NCBI GenBank assembly: GCA_020444175.1
Contig: JAHLLM010000028.1
Location: forward strand, 1-64,000
Direction of reading: 5' to 3'
Source: Desulfobulbaceae bacterium
Lineage (GTDB): Bacteria; Desulfobacterota; Desulfobulbia; Desulfobulbales; SURF-16
Length of the DNA stretch: 64,000 nt
In this document: positions 43,117 through 51,204 of the stretch, in pieces
Numbering within the stretch: position 1 is the stretch's first letter
How the letters are laid out: every line of letters starts with the position of its first letter
Made by a program: the position numbers and the translations under genes
Notes under the pieces: generated by a model
The model's database searches: none
What the model saw: only the letters and a program-made list of their open reading frames with translations
Told to the model about the DNA's origin: nothing

Positions 43117-43806
43117 TTAGCTGTTTTTGCGTCTTAGAGCAACAAGACCAGTGAGCCCGGAGCCAAGGAGCCATAATGCACCTGGAATTGGTACAGCAGA
43201 AACGTCGGCTCCCATTGCCCCATCAAAATTCATCACTACAGGAATGTCCCCAAGAGCGGCCCATGGCAATATTCCTTCATTACCTGTTTGAGCATCTAAC
43301 CATACATCTGAGAGTCCATCTGCCGCCATACCTGCCGTTACGTCAAAATATAAAGTGGCGATGTGATACTGGCTACCAGCAGTTAGATTAGTACCATATG
43401 TTGCTGATAATGGAGCCGCAGCAGCGAAGGAAACTGTATTTGCAGTAGTTGATGCCGCCAATCTGTCCCAACCAGCTAGAACAATATCAAGCTTTGGTTC
43501 ATCAATGCTGTAAATAGGAGGAGGAGCCGGCGTTGAAACCATTGAATAAGCAAGTTCGTTGCTATCAAAGTTAAAAGTTAGATCAATTCCTGTTGCGTAA
43601 ATACCATATCCGGAACCTTCAGCAGGATCGACGTTAAAAAACAAGTCAAATGCAATCTCGTCTCCCAAGTTTGCTACTATTGGACTATCTGCAAGCGATG
43701 GGCTTATAGACCAGGTTGAAGCTGCTTCTGCATTATTGTGGAAACTCGCCAATATTGTAAAACAAGCTGCAATTGTTAAATATTTTTTTAATCTCATGAC
43801 TTTCAC
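43117..43806 (-). CDS. PEP-CTERM-sorted surface protein with cohesin-like domain
   Basis: This 229-residue protein has a signal peptide (residues 1-28, ending NAEA) and a C-terminal VPIPGALWLLGSGLTGLVAL followed by RRKNS. That is the PEP-CTERM pattern recognised by an exosortase: Pro, hydrophobic helix, basic end. The middle (GDEIAFDLFFNVDP, ATGIDLTFNFDSNELAYS, HIATLYFDVTA) reads like a cohesin-type beta-sandwich. It would be anchored or released at the cell surface in a matrix-producing cell. No exosortase is encoded in the window. The dockerin gene is 38 bases upstream and AAAGGG precedes the ATG. A strong terminator follows. Confidence 0.8.
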   Translation of the reverse strand: MKVMRLKKYLTIAACFTILASFHNNAEAASTWSISPSLADSPIVANLGDEIAFDLFFNVDPAEGSGYGIYATGIDLTFNFDSNELAYSMVSTPAPPPIYSIDEPKLDIVLAGWDRLAASTTANTVSFAAAAPLSATYGTNLTAGSQYHIATLYFDVTAGMAADGLSDVWLDAQTGNEGILPWAALGDIPVVMNFDGAMGADVSAVPIPGALWLLGSGLTGLVALRRKNS

Positions 43807-43844
43807 CCTTTTTCTTTTAGTTTAAATAGATTTTCATTTTATAT

Positions 43845-44615
43845 TTATGGGCAACTTGTACCATAATTAGCCCTGAAGATTCCATAATCTACTAGATCAA
43901 CTGTTCCGCTACCGTCTAAATCGGCTGGATTAACACCTGTCTGACCATAATTAGCCCTGAAAATTCCATAATCCACAAGGTCAACAGCGTTACTTCCATC
44001 AAAATCTCCAACCAGCACACAAGGGGCATCTGCGGTATAACTCGTGCTGTCATATGTAACACTTCCATCAAGATCGCTCCCTGCCTTAGAGGCAAAATTC
44101 ACATAACTTGGATAGGTAGTACGATCTTTGCCAAGAGAAACACTGATACCAAACGTTCCGGCTTCGTCAGCTACTGGAACATCGGAGGTATTTCTATCAA
44201 AGGTGACGGTTCCAAGCAGCACGCCAGTTCCGCTTACACCGCTTTGATCCGTTTCCGTTGAGTCAATTCTGCCGAGAAGGAAAACCACTTGACCTGCACC
44301 GGCATCAATGGCAGGAGCGATATAACTATAGTTACCAGCAACGGTTCCATCACCGAAGTACCAGACGTTCTCATTTTTTTCCGCAACGGGGTTAGCAAGC
44401 TCACCGTTATTATAGGACAATGTAACTCCGCTGCTTACCAGGGGATCGCCATCCGAGGCATCAACATCAGCCATTATATTGACGACCATGTTGGTATCCG
44501 TATAGGTAGCATCAGCGTATACCTGAACGGTGGCTGCAGCAGCAGTGAAACTGGTTCCCGAGATGAGAGCTGATGTCAAAACAGCAGCCAGACTGTATTT
44601 TATTTTTCTTTTCAA
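43845..44615 (-). CDS. Secreted protein with cohesin-like domain and two dockerin repeats
   Basis: This 256-residue protein starts at a TTG with GGAGG 6 bases upstream; no ATG is in frame nearby. A signal peptide ends near AAA (residue 27). The middle (VVNIMADVDASDGDPLVSSG, then VVFLLGRIDS and LLGTVTFD) resembles a cohesin beta-sandwich. The C-terminus holds two type I dockerin calcium repeats: DFDGSNAVDLVDYGIFRANYG and DLDGSGTVDLVDYGIFRANYG. The second 21-residue copy is nearly identical to the first. Dockerins bind cohesins, so it may pair with the PEP-CTERM protein encoded next. Two sigma-54-like boxes lie upstream. Confidence 0.8.
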   Translation of the reverse strand: MKRKIKYSLAAVLTSALISGTSFTAAAATVQVYADATYTDTNMVVNIMADVDASDGDPLVSSGVTLSYNNGELANPVAEKNENVWYFGDGTVAGNYSYIAPAIDAGAGQVVFLLGRIDSTETDQSGVSGTGVLLGTVTFDRNTSDVPVADEAGTFGISVSLGKDRTTYPSYVNFASKAGSDLDGSVTYDSTSYTADAPCVLVGDFDGSNAVDLVDYGIFRANYGQTGVNPADLDGSGTVDLVDYGIFRANYGTSCP

Positions 44616-44709
44616 TTTCTCCCTCCATTATTTATTTTTTCAATCAGCTTTCCTGGCTAAGTGAAAAAAAGTGGAAAGCGCTTAAAGTCAAATTTTATTG
44701 TTTACTTTA

Positions 44710-44724
44710 GCAAATCGTATGCCA
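44710..44724 (-). promoter_or_regulatory. Sigma-54-like promoter, proximal
   Basis: The minus strand reads TGGCATACGATTTGC, with exact TGGCA-N6-TTGC spacing. Transcription would start near 44698, 83 bases before the dockerin start. Confidence 0.6.
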
Positions 44725-44780
44725 TATACATTCTTGCTTAAGGAATTTAGAGTTTAAGCTTTATTAACCTACAAGTTATA

Positions 44781-44795
44781 GCAATGTATATGCCA
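44781..44795 (-). promoter_or_regulatory. Sigma-54-like promoter, distal
   Basis: The minus strand reads TGGCATATACATTGC, with the same exact spacing, 71 bases upstream of the proximal box. Two such boxes in 90 bases are unlikely by chance. In other PEP-CTERM bacteria these genes are RpoN- and PrsR-controlled. Confidence 0.55.
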
Positions 44796-44892
44796 TTCAC
44801 ACCATTTAACACATAAGAATGAATAAATCCTTTTAATATCAACAAGTAAATACTTTTACTCAAAATAAAATCTTAAAATATTTTGTTCAAAA

Positions 44893-44984
44893 AACTGTTT
44901 TTTTCCGGCTTTTCAGAAAAAAACAGTTCAAAAAAACGGAAAAGCGTTTTCAGATTAAAAAAACAAACAGGGTTAAAAAACCCT
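44893..44984 (-). terminator. Two hairpins downstream of leuD
   Basis: AGGGTT-AAAA-AACCCT (44969-44984) is a 6-bp stem, and AACTGTTTTTTT (44893-44904) with AAAAAAACAGTT (44917-44928) is a 12-bp stem. They lie 100-190 bases past the leuD stop and could end the leuCD transcript. They share the 470-base gap with the sigma-54 boxes of the divergently spaced surface-protein gene; nothing else is evident in the gap. Confidence 0.5.
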
Positions 44985-45085
44985 TTTAATCGGTTCCATC
45001 TGTGCGTCAAATGACCCGAAAACCAAATCACGGGCCAAAACTCCGTACCAGACGATAAAATTTGAGTCACTTAAGACTCGCAACA

Positions 45086-45601
45086 TCAATATTTCTTATC
45101 AGCGTATGCAAGCCAACCACCAGCTTGAACTAAAGCCTTATCAAAGGAGTTCAAAACAAAAGAACAGGTCATTTCTCTCTTTCCTTTGGCGGTTATTGTT
45201 TCCTTATCAATATCAACGCTAATAGTGACATTCCCTCCAAGAGAAAACAGGGCGTCAATATCATCTTCGGAAAGCTCAATGGCAAGCATTCCGCAGTTGA
45301 ACATATTCTGACGGAAGATGCGGGCAAAACTTGTACCGATGACAACATTAATATCATTCACCTCAAAAACCCAGACAGCATGCTCCCTGGAAGAGCCGCA
45401 CCCGAAATTGGAACGAGTCACGATAACTGCGGCCTCTTTGGTATCAGCCAGGGGATCAAAACCGGGTAGTTTCAGGTCCTCCAAAATATATGGTTTTAAA
45501 GCCAGCTTGGAATTCTCCGTCAAATATTTTGCTGGAATAATTTCATCGGTATTAATATCACTTCTGTCCAGGAAAAGAGCTGGACCACCAAATGTTTTCA
45601 T
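45086..45601 (-). CDS. leuD: 3-isopropylmalate dehydratase small subunit
   Basis: I start at the ATG at 45601, with GGAG 6 bases upstream, giving 171 residues. The swivelling domain begins TFGGPALFLDRSDINTDEII and has the signature NFGCGSSREHAVWVFEV near residue 66, the substrate-binding SRE loop. With LeuC it isomerises 2-isopropylmalate to 3-isopropylmalate in leucine synthesis. The short LeuD matches the archaeal-type LeuC encoded upstream. It is separated from leuC by a 102-base palindromic AT-rich insert. Confidence 0.9.
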   Translation of the reverse strand: MKTFGGPALFLDRSDINTDEIIPAKYLTENSKLALKPYILEDLKLPGFDPLADTKEAAVIVTRSNFGCGSSREHAVWVFEVNDINVVIGTSFARIFRQNMFNCGMLAIELSEDDIDALFSLGGNVTISVDIDKETITAKGKREMTCSFVLNSFDKALVQAGGWLAYADKKY

Positions 45602-45613
45602 AGCATTCTCCAT

Positions 45614-45706
45614 ATATTAATTGATAATTTACGATTGAAAATTGAGGATTTGTCCTTACTTATCTCTTAAAATTTTCCTCAATTCTTAATTATCAACTAT
45701 CAATTA
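45614..45706. repeat. AT-rich palindrome between leuC and leuD, related to the ends of the four-helix-bundle element
   Basis: AATTGATAATTTACGATTGA...AATTGAGGA on the left is inverted on the right as TCCTCAATTCTTAATTATCA...ATCAATTA; about 27 of 36 positions agree. The same AATTGATAATT/AATTGA units flank the gene at 50794. The middle here is only about 24 bases with no gene. Confidence 0.6.
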
Positions 45707-46984
45707 TACGTTTCTCGGATCGGTAATACATCCCTTCACGGCTGCGGCTGCGGCACTGTAGGGACTCATCAGATGCACCATGCCGCCCTTGCCCATGCGG
45801 CCGTTAAAGTTCCGGTTGGTGGTTGAAGCGCAGACTTCGCCACTGGCAAGCACACCGTTACTCATGCCGAGACAGGCGCCACAGGTGGGATTTGTTACAC
45901 AGAAACCGGCATCCATGTAGATCTTTATAAGCCCTTCTTCCAGGGCCTGATTATAAATTTTAGGTGTGGCGGGTGACAAAATTGCTCTCACATTATCTGC
46001 TATCTTCCGCCCCTTTAATATCTCGGCACCTGCCCGCAGATCCTCAATACGGCCATTGGTGCAGGACCCCATATAGATCTGGTCCACCGAAGAACCTTCG
46101 AGTTCCATTATATCCTTCACCTCATCGGGCTTGAACCCGTAGGTAACCTGCGGGGCCAGATCGGAAACATCAAGGGTTATTTCGCCGACATAGCTCGCGT
46201 CGACATCTGAATGCCATTTTTTGAAGTCTTCAACTGCCGCTTCAATGGAATCGTATTCGTCTTGGATAAAAGGCCAGAGATATTCTGCAGTCACCCGATC
46301 AGGCGGACACACACCACAAGTGGCACCGGCCTCAATGGCCATATTGCACAGCGTCATCCGCGATTCCATACTCATGGCCTCCACGACAGGACCGCAAAAC
46401 TCCATGACCTTGTCTGTTGCGCCATTGACGGTGAGTTCTTTTATAATTTTCAGGATAACGTCTTTGGCATAAACCCCGGGAGAAAGCTCTCCGACGATGT
46501 TGATCTTCATGGTTTCAGGCAGCCGGAAAGAACAAACGCCTTTTAAAATGCCGACCTCAAGATCCGTGGTACCGATTCCGGCGGCAAAGGCGCCGAAAGC
46601 ACCGTGTGTGCAGGTATGGGAGTCACCCATGATAACTGTGTAACCTGGGCGAATAAAGCCTTTCTCGGGGAAAAGCGCATGACAGACGCCATTGGCTCCG
46701 ACATCAAAAAAATCTTTAATATTCTGCCTCCTGGCCCAGTCACGCAATATTTTGGCCTGGGTTGCAGTTTTGGAATCCTTTGACGGGGTTACATGATCAA
46801 TAACGACCTTAATCTTAGCCGGATCAAAAACCCTGTCCATACCACGTTCCTGCAGATCATTGATCGCTATGGGAGTGGTAATCTCATGGCACATGACAAC
46901 ATCTATATCAAGCACGACATTATTTCCGGATGGAACGTCCCTCTGATGAGTCTCAAATATCTTCTCAGTAATGGTTTTACCCAT
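45704..46984 (-). CDS. leuC: 3-isopropylmalate dehydratase large subunit, archaeal/HacA type
   Basis: I start at the ATG at 46984, with GGAGG 8 bases upstream, giving 426 residues, the length of the shorter HacA/archaeal type. The opening GKTITEKIFETHQ is typical. The [4Fe-4S] ligands are the cysteines in YMGSCTNGRIEDL near residue 294 and NPTCGACLGMSNGVLASGE near residue 352. DSHTCTHGAFGAF is the substrate loop. The product works with LeuD in leucine biosynthesis; a homoaconitase or citraconate role is possible for this type, but leucine is most likely. GGCTCC/GGAGCC and AGGGG/CCCCT hairpins lie in the leader. Confidence 0.88.
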   Translation of the reverse strand: MGKTITEKIFETHQRDVPSGNNVVLDIDVVMCHEITTPIAINDLQERGMDRVFDPAKIKVVIDHVTPSKDSKTATQAKILRDWARRQNIKDFFDVGANGVCHALFPEKGFIRPGYTVIMGDSHTCTHGAFGAFAAGIGTTDLEVGILKGVCSFRLPETMKINIVGELSPGVYAKDVILKIIKELTVNGATDKVMEFCGPVVEAMSMESRMTLCNMAIEAGATCGVCPPDRVTAEYLWPFIQDEYDSIEAAVEDFKKWHSDVDASYVGEITLDVSDLAPQVTYGFKPDEVKDIMELEGSSVDQIYMGSCTNGRIEDLRAGAEILKGRKIADNVRAILSPATPKIYNQALEEGLIKIYMDAGFCVTNPTCGACLGMSNGVLASGEVCASTTNRNFNGRMGKGGMVHLMSPYSAAAAAVKGCITDPRNV

Positions 46985-47236
46985 TGATGAATCCTCCAAT
47001 TTTAATATCATTTACAACCAACCCAGGGGAAATACCCCTAAAATCGGTTTAACTCTTGTATTAAACAAGGCTCCAGATGGAGCCGCCTCATGCTCATTGA
47101 TGAACTTTTGACATTAATAAATACTTTAAAGTTAATCAATTTTTTTATGGTTTGTAGTCAATTCATTATGTGATATAACATAACAGAAATTGGCCGAAAT
47201 GCTTTTTTCCCAGCCTCATCACGATACAACACGCGT

Positions 47237-48931
47237 ATGCAGATAAAAAACTCTCAACTTTTCTTCGAAAAACTCCCACCGGAAGAGACACATATCCCGC
47301 CGGAAAATATTGTTCGCCAAATCGAAGAGATCAGCATGAACGAATATGGTCGTGTAGACAAAAAACTGAGTCAGCTTGCTGAGGATGTAATTGCCCTTTA
47401 TGAAGGCGAATGGCCTGAACATGAAGCGTGCCAGGTCGGTTATCATAACATTCACCACTCACTGGCGGTTGGCCTGACAACAGCACGTATGGTGAGCGGC
47501 TGGAACAAAGAAAATGATGACAATATCCTTCCTGAAAGACTTTTTCTTGCCGGTTTAGCAGCCGCCTTTTTCCACGACTCAGGTTACCTTAAGGATAAAA
47601 AGGACCAGCAGGGCCACGGCGGCAAATATACATTTTCCCATGTTTCGCGCAGCAGGAATCTCGCCCATGACTACCTGAAGAGAACCGGCTGGAACAAAGA
47701 CGATGTCTCTTTTGTCTGCCAAACTATAGACATCACCGAGTTTGGAGAAGATCCAAACCTGTCGGTCTTTCAAAACGACAGCCAGCTTACAATGGCAAAA
47801 ATCGTTGCTTCAGCTGATCTTATCGCACAACTTGCCGACATAAATTATCTGCGCCGTCTGCAGGATCTCTACGATGAATTCGAAGAAGGCTATGAGGCCG
47901 AGGGCCGCAATTCCCTTCGCAACCGCTCTATATATATTTATAAATCTTTTGCGGAAATGCTGAATAAAACCCCTGAATTTTATGAACATTTTGTCCTTCC
48001 ACGCCTGCAGTTGTTCGGCAGGAAGGATAAATATCTTGGCTCTTTTTTTGCCGACGGCAGAAATCCGTATTTTGAAAGCATCACAGCAAATATATCGGGT
48101 CAGCTTTTAAATAACAGGTTCCAATGGCAGCGGCTTGGCGATATTCTGTTACAACATGGCCTGGTAGATAAATCTTTTATAAATGAGGCCCTTGTCAGGC
48201 AGCAATCCAATGCACGGCAAAAAAACAGCTTTCAGGAAAAGAAACCTTTGCCGGAAAACATGGGTGATCTTTTACTCTACTGGCTGCAAGACAGGCATTA
48301 CAGCAAGGACCGCCTGGGTGACATACTCATGGAGATGAAAGCCGTTGATCCGCAGACATTGCGAACAGGCTTATTGACCCAGCTTCTCCCCGAAGACCTC
48401 ACGAACAAGCTTTCCCGCAAAGAACTCCTTTACCTGCTGCGAATTTCCCTCCTTGTCCAGAACCTTTATGATGATCCCTGGATTTTTTCCCAGATTCTCG
48501 AAATGACACTGGAGATTATGAATGCCGAGGCTGCCTCACTCCTTCTTGCCAACCGGGAAAAAACAGAACTCCTCATAGCGGTTCATGCCGGCCCGAAAAA
48601 GAAAGAACTTGAAGGGAAAAAGGTTATAGTAGGCAATGGCTTATCAGGCTGGGTGTTTCATCATGGACGCTCAGCCTATGTTTCCAAAGCTATTATTGAT
48701 GACCAGTACTGGGATAAGTCATATCCTGACGGGTCGGTAATTGACTCAATTCTCGCTGTTCCCATTCATATCGAGGGGGACATTATCGGTGTGGTTGAAA
48801 TCATTAACAAAAACAAAGACAACTTTAATGACCATGATGCTGATATTCTAACATTACTTGCCAACATCATGGCTTCTTCCCTCTCACTTGTCAGCAAGTT
48901 ACAGGTAGTGAGAGGGAGGGAGGTTGAGTGA
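47237..48931 (+). CDS. HD-domain protein with MshEN-like motifs and GAF domain
   Basis: This 564-residue cytoplasmic protein starts with an HD phosphohydrolase-like domain (YHNIHHSLAVG near residue 73, LAAAFFHDSGYLKDKKDQQG near residue 108). Two copies of the MshEN-type motif follow: RLGDILLQHGLVDKS...EALVRQ near residue 297 and RLGDILMEMKAVDP...LLTQ near residue 357. A C-terminal GAF domain (residues 410-555) has GNGLSGWVFHHGRSAYVSK and SILAVPIHIEGDIIGVVEII. MshEN motifs bind cyclic di-GMP in MshE. The protein could link a nucleotide signal to phosphohydrolysis. The next gene begins with an overlapping GTGA. Confidence 0.75.
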   Translation: MQIKNSQLFFEKLPPEETHIPPENIVRQIEEISMNEYGRVDKKLSQLAEDVIALYEGEWPEHEACQVGYHNIHHSLAVGLTTARMVSGWNKENDDNILPERLFLAGLAAAFFHDSGYLKDKKDQQGHGGKYTFSHVSRSRNLAHDYLKRTGWNKDDVSFVCQTIDITEFGEDPNLSVFQNDSQLTMAKIVASADLIAQLADINYLRRLQDLYDEFEEGYEAEGRNSLRNRSIYIYKSFAEMLNKTPEFYEHFVLPRLQLFGRKDKYLGSFFADGRNPYFESITANISGQLLNNRFQWQRLGDILLQHGLVDKSFINEALVRQQSNARQKNSFQEKKPLPENMGDLLLYWLQDRHYSKDRLGDILMEMKAVDPQTLRTGLLTQLLPEDLTNKLSRKELLYLLRISLLVQNLYDDPWIFSQILEMTLEIMNAEAASLLLANREKTELLIAVHAGPKKKELEGKKVIVGNGLSGWVFHHGRSAYVSKAIIDDQYWDKSYPDGSVIDSILAVPIHIEGDIIGVVEIINKNKDNFNDHDADILTLLANIMASSLSLVSKLQVVRGREVE

Positions 48932-50763
48932 GTGGTGAGGAAACAGAGGGAACTATGATTCCAAATATATTTCAAACAAAAACAGTGAGACTTTTTTTCA
49001 CATTCATACTGGTCTGCATTTTCAGCAGATCGGCATTTGCCGCTCATGGCGTGAGCATTGACGGTATTCTTAAATATCCGGCAGACTTTAAAAAATTCGA
49101 TTACGCATCCGACAAGGCGGTCAAGGGAGGAGAACTGGTTCTTCATTCCCTGGGAAGTTTTGACAAAATGAACCCATTTACCTTGAAAGGAACTCCTCCG
49201 GACGGGCTGACCGCTCTTGTTTTTGAAACCCTGGCTGAACCGAGTCTTGATGAGCCTTTTGCCGAATACGGTCTCATTGCCGAAGACATTGATGTTGCTG
49301 AAGACAAAATGAGTGTCACATTCACGTTAAACCCCAAAGCACGGTTTTCCGACGGCGCGCCCATTACCCCCGAAGATGTCAAGTTTTCCCTGGAAACCTT
49401 AAAAAGTGATGATGCCCATCCCTTTTATCCGTCTTATTACCAGGACATCAGTCATGCGGAAATCGTCAGCAATGACAAAATACGCTTTTATTTTGCCAAA
49501 GCCAACCGTGAAATCCACATGATCGCAAGCCAGCTTCCGGTCTTTTCTAGATCCTTTTATACCAAAAATCCTTTTAATACATCGAATATGATTCCGCCTG
49601 TTGGCAGCGGCCCTTATGTTGTCAGTGATTTCAAACAGGGAAAATCAATTACCTACAAACGAAACCCTGATTATTGGGCCAAGGATCTCCCCTGCCGCCG
49701 CGGCATGTTTAATTTCGACACCATTACCTACAAATTTTTTAAAGACCAGATTGTCTCGGTTGAAGCCTTCAAGGCCGGTGAATATGATTTCATGCACATA
49801 AATATCGCCAAACAGTGGGCTCGCGATCTTACAGGTTCCAGGTTCGACAAAGGAGAAATATTAAAAAAACTGTACCCCCACAAAAACAATCAAGGCATGC
49901 AGGCCTTTGTCTTTAATATCAGAAAACCTTTTTTCAAAGATCCCCTTGTCCGCAGGGCTCTGGGCCTGGCCTTTGATTTTGAAAGAACCAATACCACTCT
50001 TTTTTTCGACCAGTATACCCAGACCAAAAGTTATTTCAGCAACTCCGATCTTGCTGCCGAAGGGCTCCCCAAAGGACTTGAACTTGAAATCCTGGAACCG
50101 TTCAGGGATCAGGTACCTCCCGAAGTTTTTACAACCCCGCTCACACCGGTCAAAACAGGGTCTCCGCAAGAGTTACGCCAGAATTTAAGAAAAGCGCGCA
50201 AACTCCTGCAGGACGCAGGCTGGACCATCCAGGACGGCAAGCTGAAAAACAGGGAAGGCAAAGCTTTTACCTTTGAGATTCTTCTTGTTTCCCCATCCTT
50301 TGAAAGAGTGATGGCGGATTATGTAAAAAATCTTGAAATTCTCGGCATAAATGCCACCTATCGGACCATTGATCCGGCACTCTACGTGAGACGCATGCAG
50401 AATTTTGATTATGAAATGACGGTTGAAGTTTTCGGTCAATCCCAGTCTCCGGGCAACGAGCAGAGGGATTACTGGACAAGTTCCGCTGCCGACCGCAAAG
50501 GATCGCGAAATATCATCGGCATTAAAAACCCTGTGGTTGACAAGCTTGTCGACAAAATAATCTACGCCTCCACCCAGGAAGAGCTGACTGCCTCCTGCAA
50601 GGCCCTGGACCGGGTTCTCTGGTATAATTACTACCTTGTCCCCAACTGGTACCTTGCCTCCTACCGCCTGACCTACTGGAATAAATTTGAGCAACCCGAT
50701 ACCCTTCCCCTCTACTATAATCCGACTCAAATGCTCATGACATGGTGGAGGAAGGACAAGTAA
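48928..50763 (+). CDS. yejA: YejA-like peptide-type solute-binding protein
   Basis: This ABC transporter family 5 extracellular solute-binding protein has 611 residues from GTG at 48928, or 602 from the ATG at 48955, whose signal peptide (VRLFFTFILVCIFSRSAFA) looks better placed. HGVSIDGILKYPADFKKFDY is followed by GGELVLHSLGSFDKMNPFTL, the YejA opening. SGPYVVSDFKQGKSITYKRN and NPDYWAKDLP are family-typical. The protein would bind oligopeptides or microcin-like peptides in the periplasm and hand them to YejB. It lies upstream of yejB, but the two are separated by an inserted element. Confidence 0.85.
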   Translation: MSGEETEGTMIPNIFQTKTVRLFFTFILVCIFSRSAFAAHGVSIDGILKYPADFKKFDYASDKAVKGGELVLHSLGSFDKMNPFTLKGTPPDGLTALVFETLAEPSLDEPFAEYGLIAEDIDVAEDKMSVTFTLNPKARFSDGAPITPEDVKFSLETLKSDDAHPFYPSYYQDISHAEIVSNDKIRFYFAKANREIHMIASQLPVFSRSFYTKNPFNTSNMIPPVGSGPYVVSDFKQGKSITYKRNPDYWAKDLPCRRGMFNFDTITYKFFKDQIVSVEAFKAGEYDFMHINIAKQWARDLTGSRFDKGEILKKLYPHKNNQGMQAFVFNIRKPFFKDPLVRRALGLAFDFERTNTTLFFDQYTQTKSYFSNSDLAAEGLPKGLELEILEPFRDQVPPEVFTTPLTPVKTGSPQELRQNLRKARKLLQDAGWTIQDGKLKNREGKAFTFEILLVSPSFERVMADYVKNLEILGINATYRTIDPALYVRRMQNFDYEMTVEVFGQSQSPGNEQRDYWTSSAADRKGSRNIIGIKNPVVDKLVDKIIYASTQEELTASCKALDRVLWYNYYLVPNWYLASYRLTYWNKFEQPDTLPLYYNPTQMLMTWWRKDK

Positions 50764-51204
50764 TAATTGATAATTAAAAATTGATAATTGATAGTGAGTG
50801 GCGAAAATATCATTCAAGAGAAAAGTTATGCTTTTGCGCTTCGTGTGATCAGACTATACAAACACTTAGCAAAAGAGAGGGGTGAATATATCCTTGGCCA
50901 GCAAATTTTAAAAAGCGGGACAAGCATTGGCGCTAATATTGAAGAAGCAATCCAAGCCGAAAGCAGAGCTGACTTTATTCACAAACTCTCAATAGCAAAC
51001 AAAGAGGCTCACGAAACCAAATACTGGATAAAACTGCTCATTGACAGTGAAACGGTAAAAAAAGACACTGCTTCACTTTCATTACTTGATGATTGTGTTG
51101 AACTTATTAAATTGCTGACGGCAATACTGAAAACATCAAAAAAACAAAATTAAAAAAATCCATTCCTTCATTCTCAATTATCCATTTTCAATTTTCAATT
51201 ATCT
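50764..51204. mobile_element. AT-rich inverted-repeat element carrying a four-helix-bundle gene
   Basis: The left end, AATTGATAATTAAAAATTGATAATTGATA, starts right after the yejA stop. The right end mirrors it in the 40 bases before yejB: ATAATTGAAAATTGAAAATGGATA on the reverse strand, about 30 of 35 positions matching. Between them is a single gene. The element fills the whole yejA-yejB gap, so yejB is left without a ribosome-binding site. A gene-less relative lies between leuC and leuD. Confidence 0.6.
50794..51153 (+). CDS. Four-helix-bundle protein (23S rRNA intervening-sequence family)
   Basis: I prefer the GTG at 50794, giving 119 residues (SGENIIQEKSYAFALRVIRL); a TTG two codons upstream is the alternative. 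The conserved QILKSGTSIGANIEEAIQAE near residue 41 and KLSIANKEAHETKYWIKLL near residue 66 identify the family first seen as open frames inside intervening sequences of 23S rRNA genes. Members form pentameric four-helix bundles with basic surfaces; their function is unknown. Here it is not in rRNA but between two ABC transporter genes, flanked by AT-rich inverted repeats. Confidence 0.85.
   Translation: MSGENIIQEKSYAFALRVIRLYKHLAKERGEYILGQQILKSGTSIGANIEEAIQAESRADFIHKLSIANKEAHETKYWIKLLIDSETVKKDTASLSLLDDCVELIKLLTAILKTSKKQN

Noticed and set aside
47030-47110. Possible leucine leader peptide upstream of leuC (MSMRRLHLEPCLIQELNRF)
   Set aside because: It has only four leucines in 19 codons, not consecutive, and the hairpins nearby do not form a clear attenuator. 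The GGCTCC/GGAGCC hairpin is real but its role is open.
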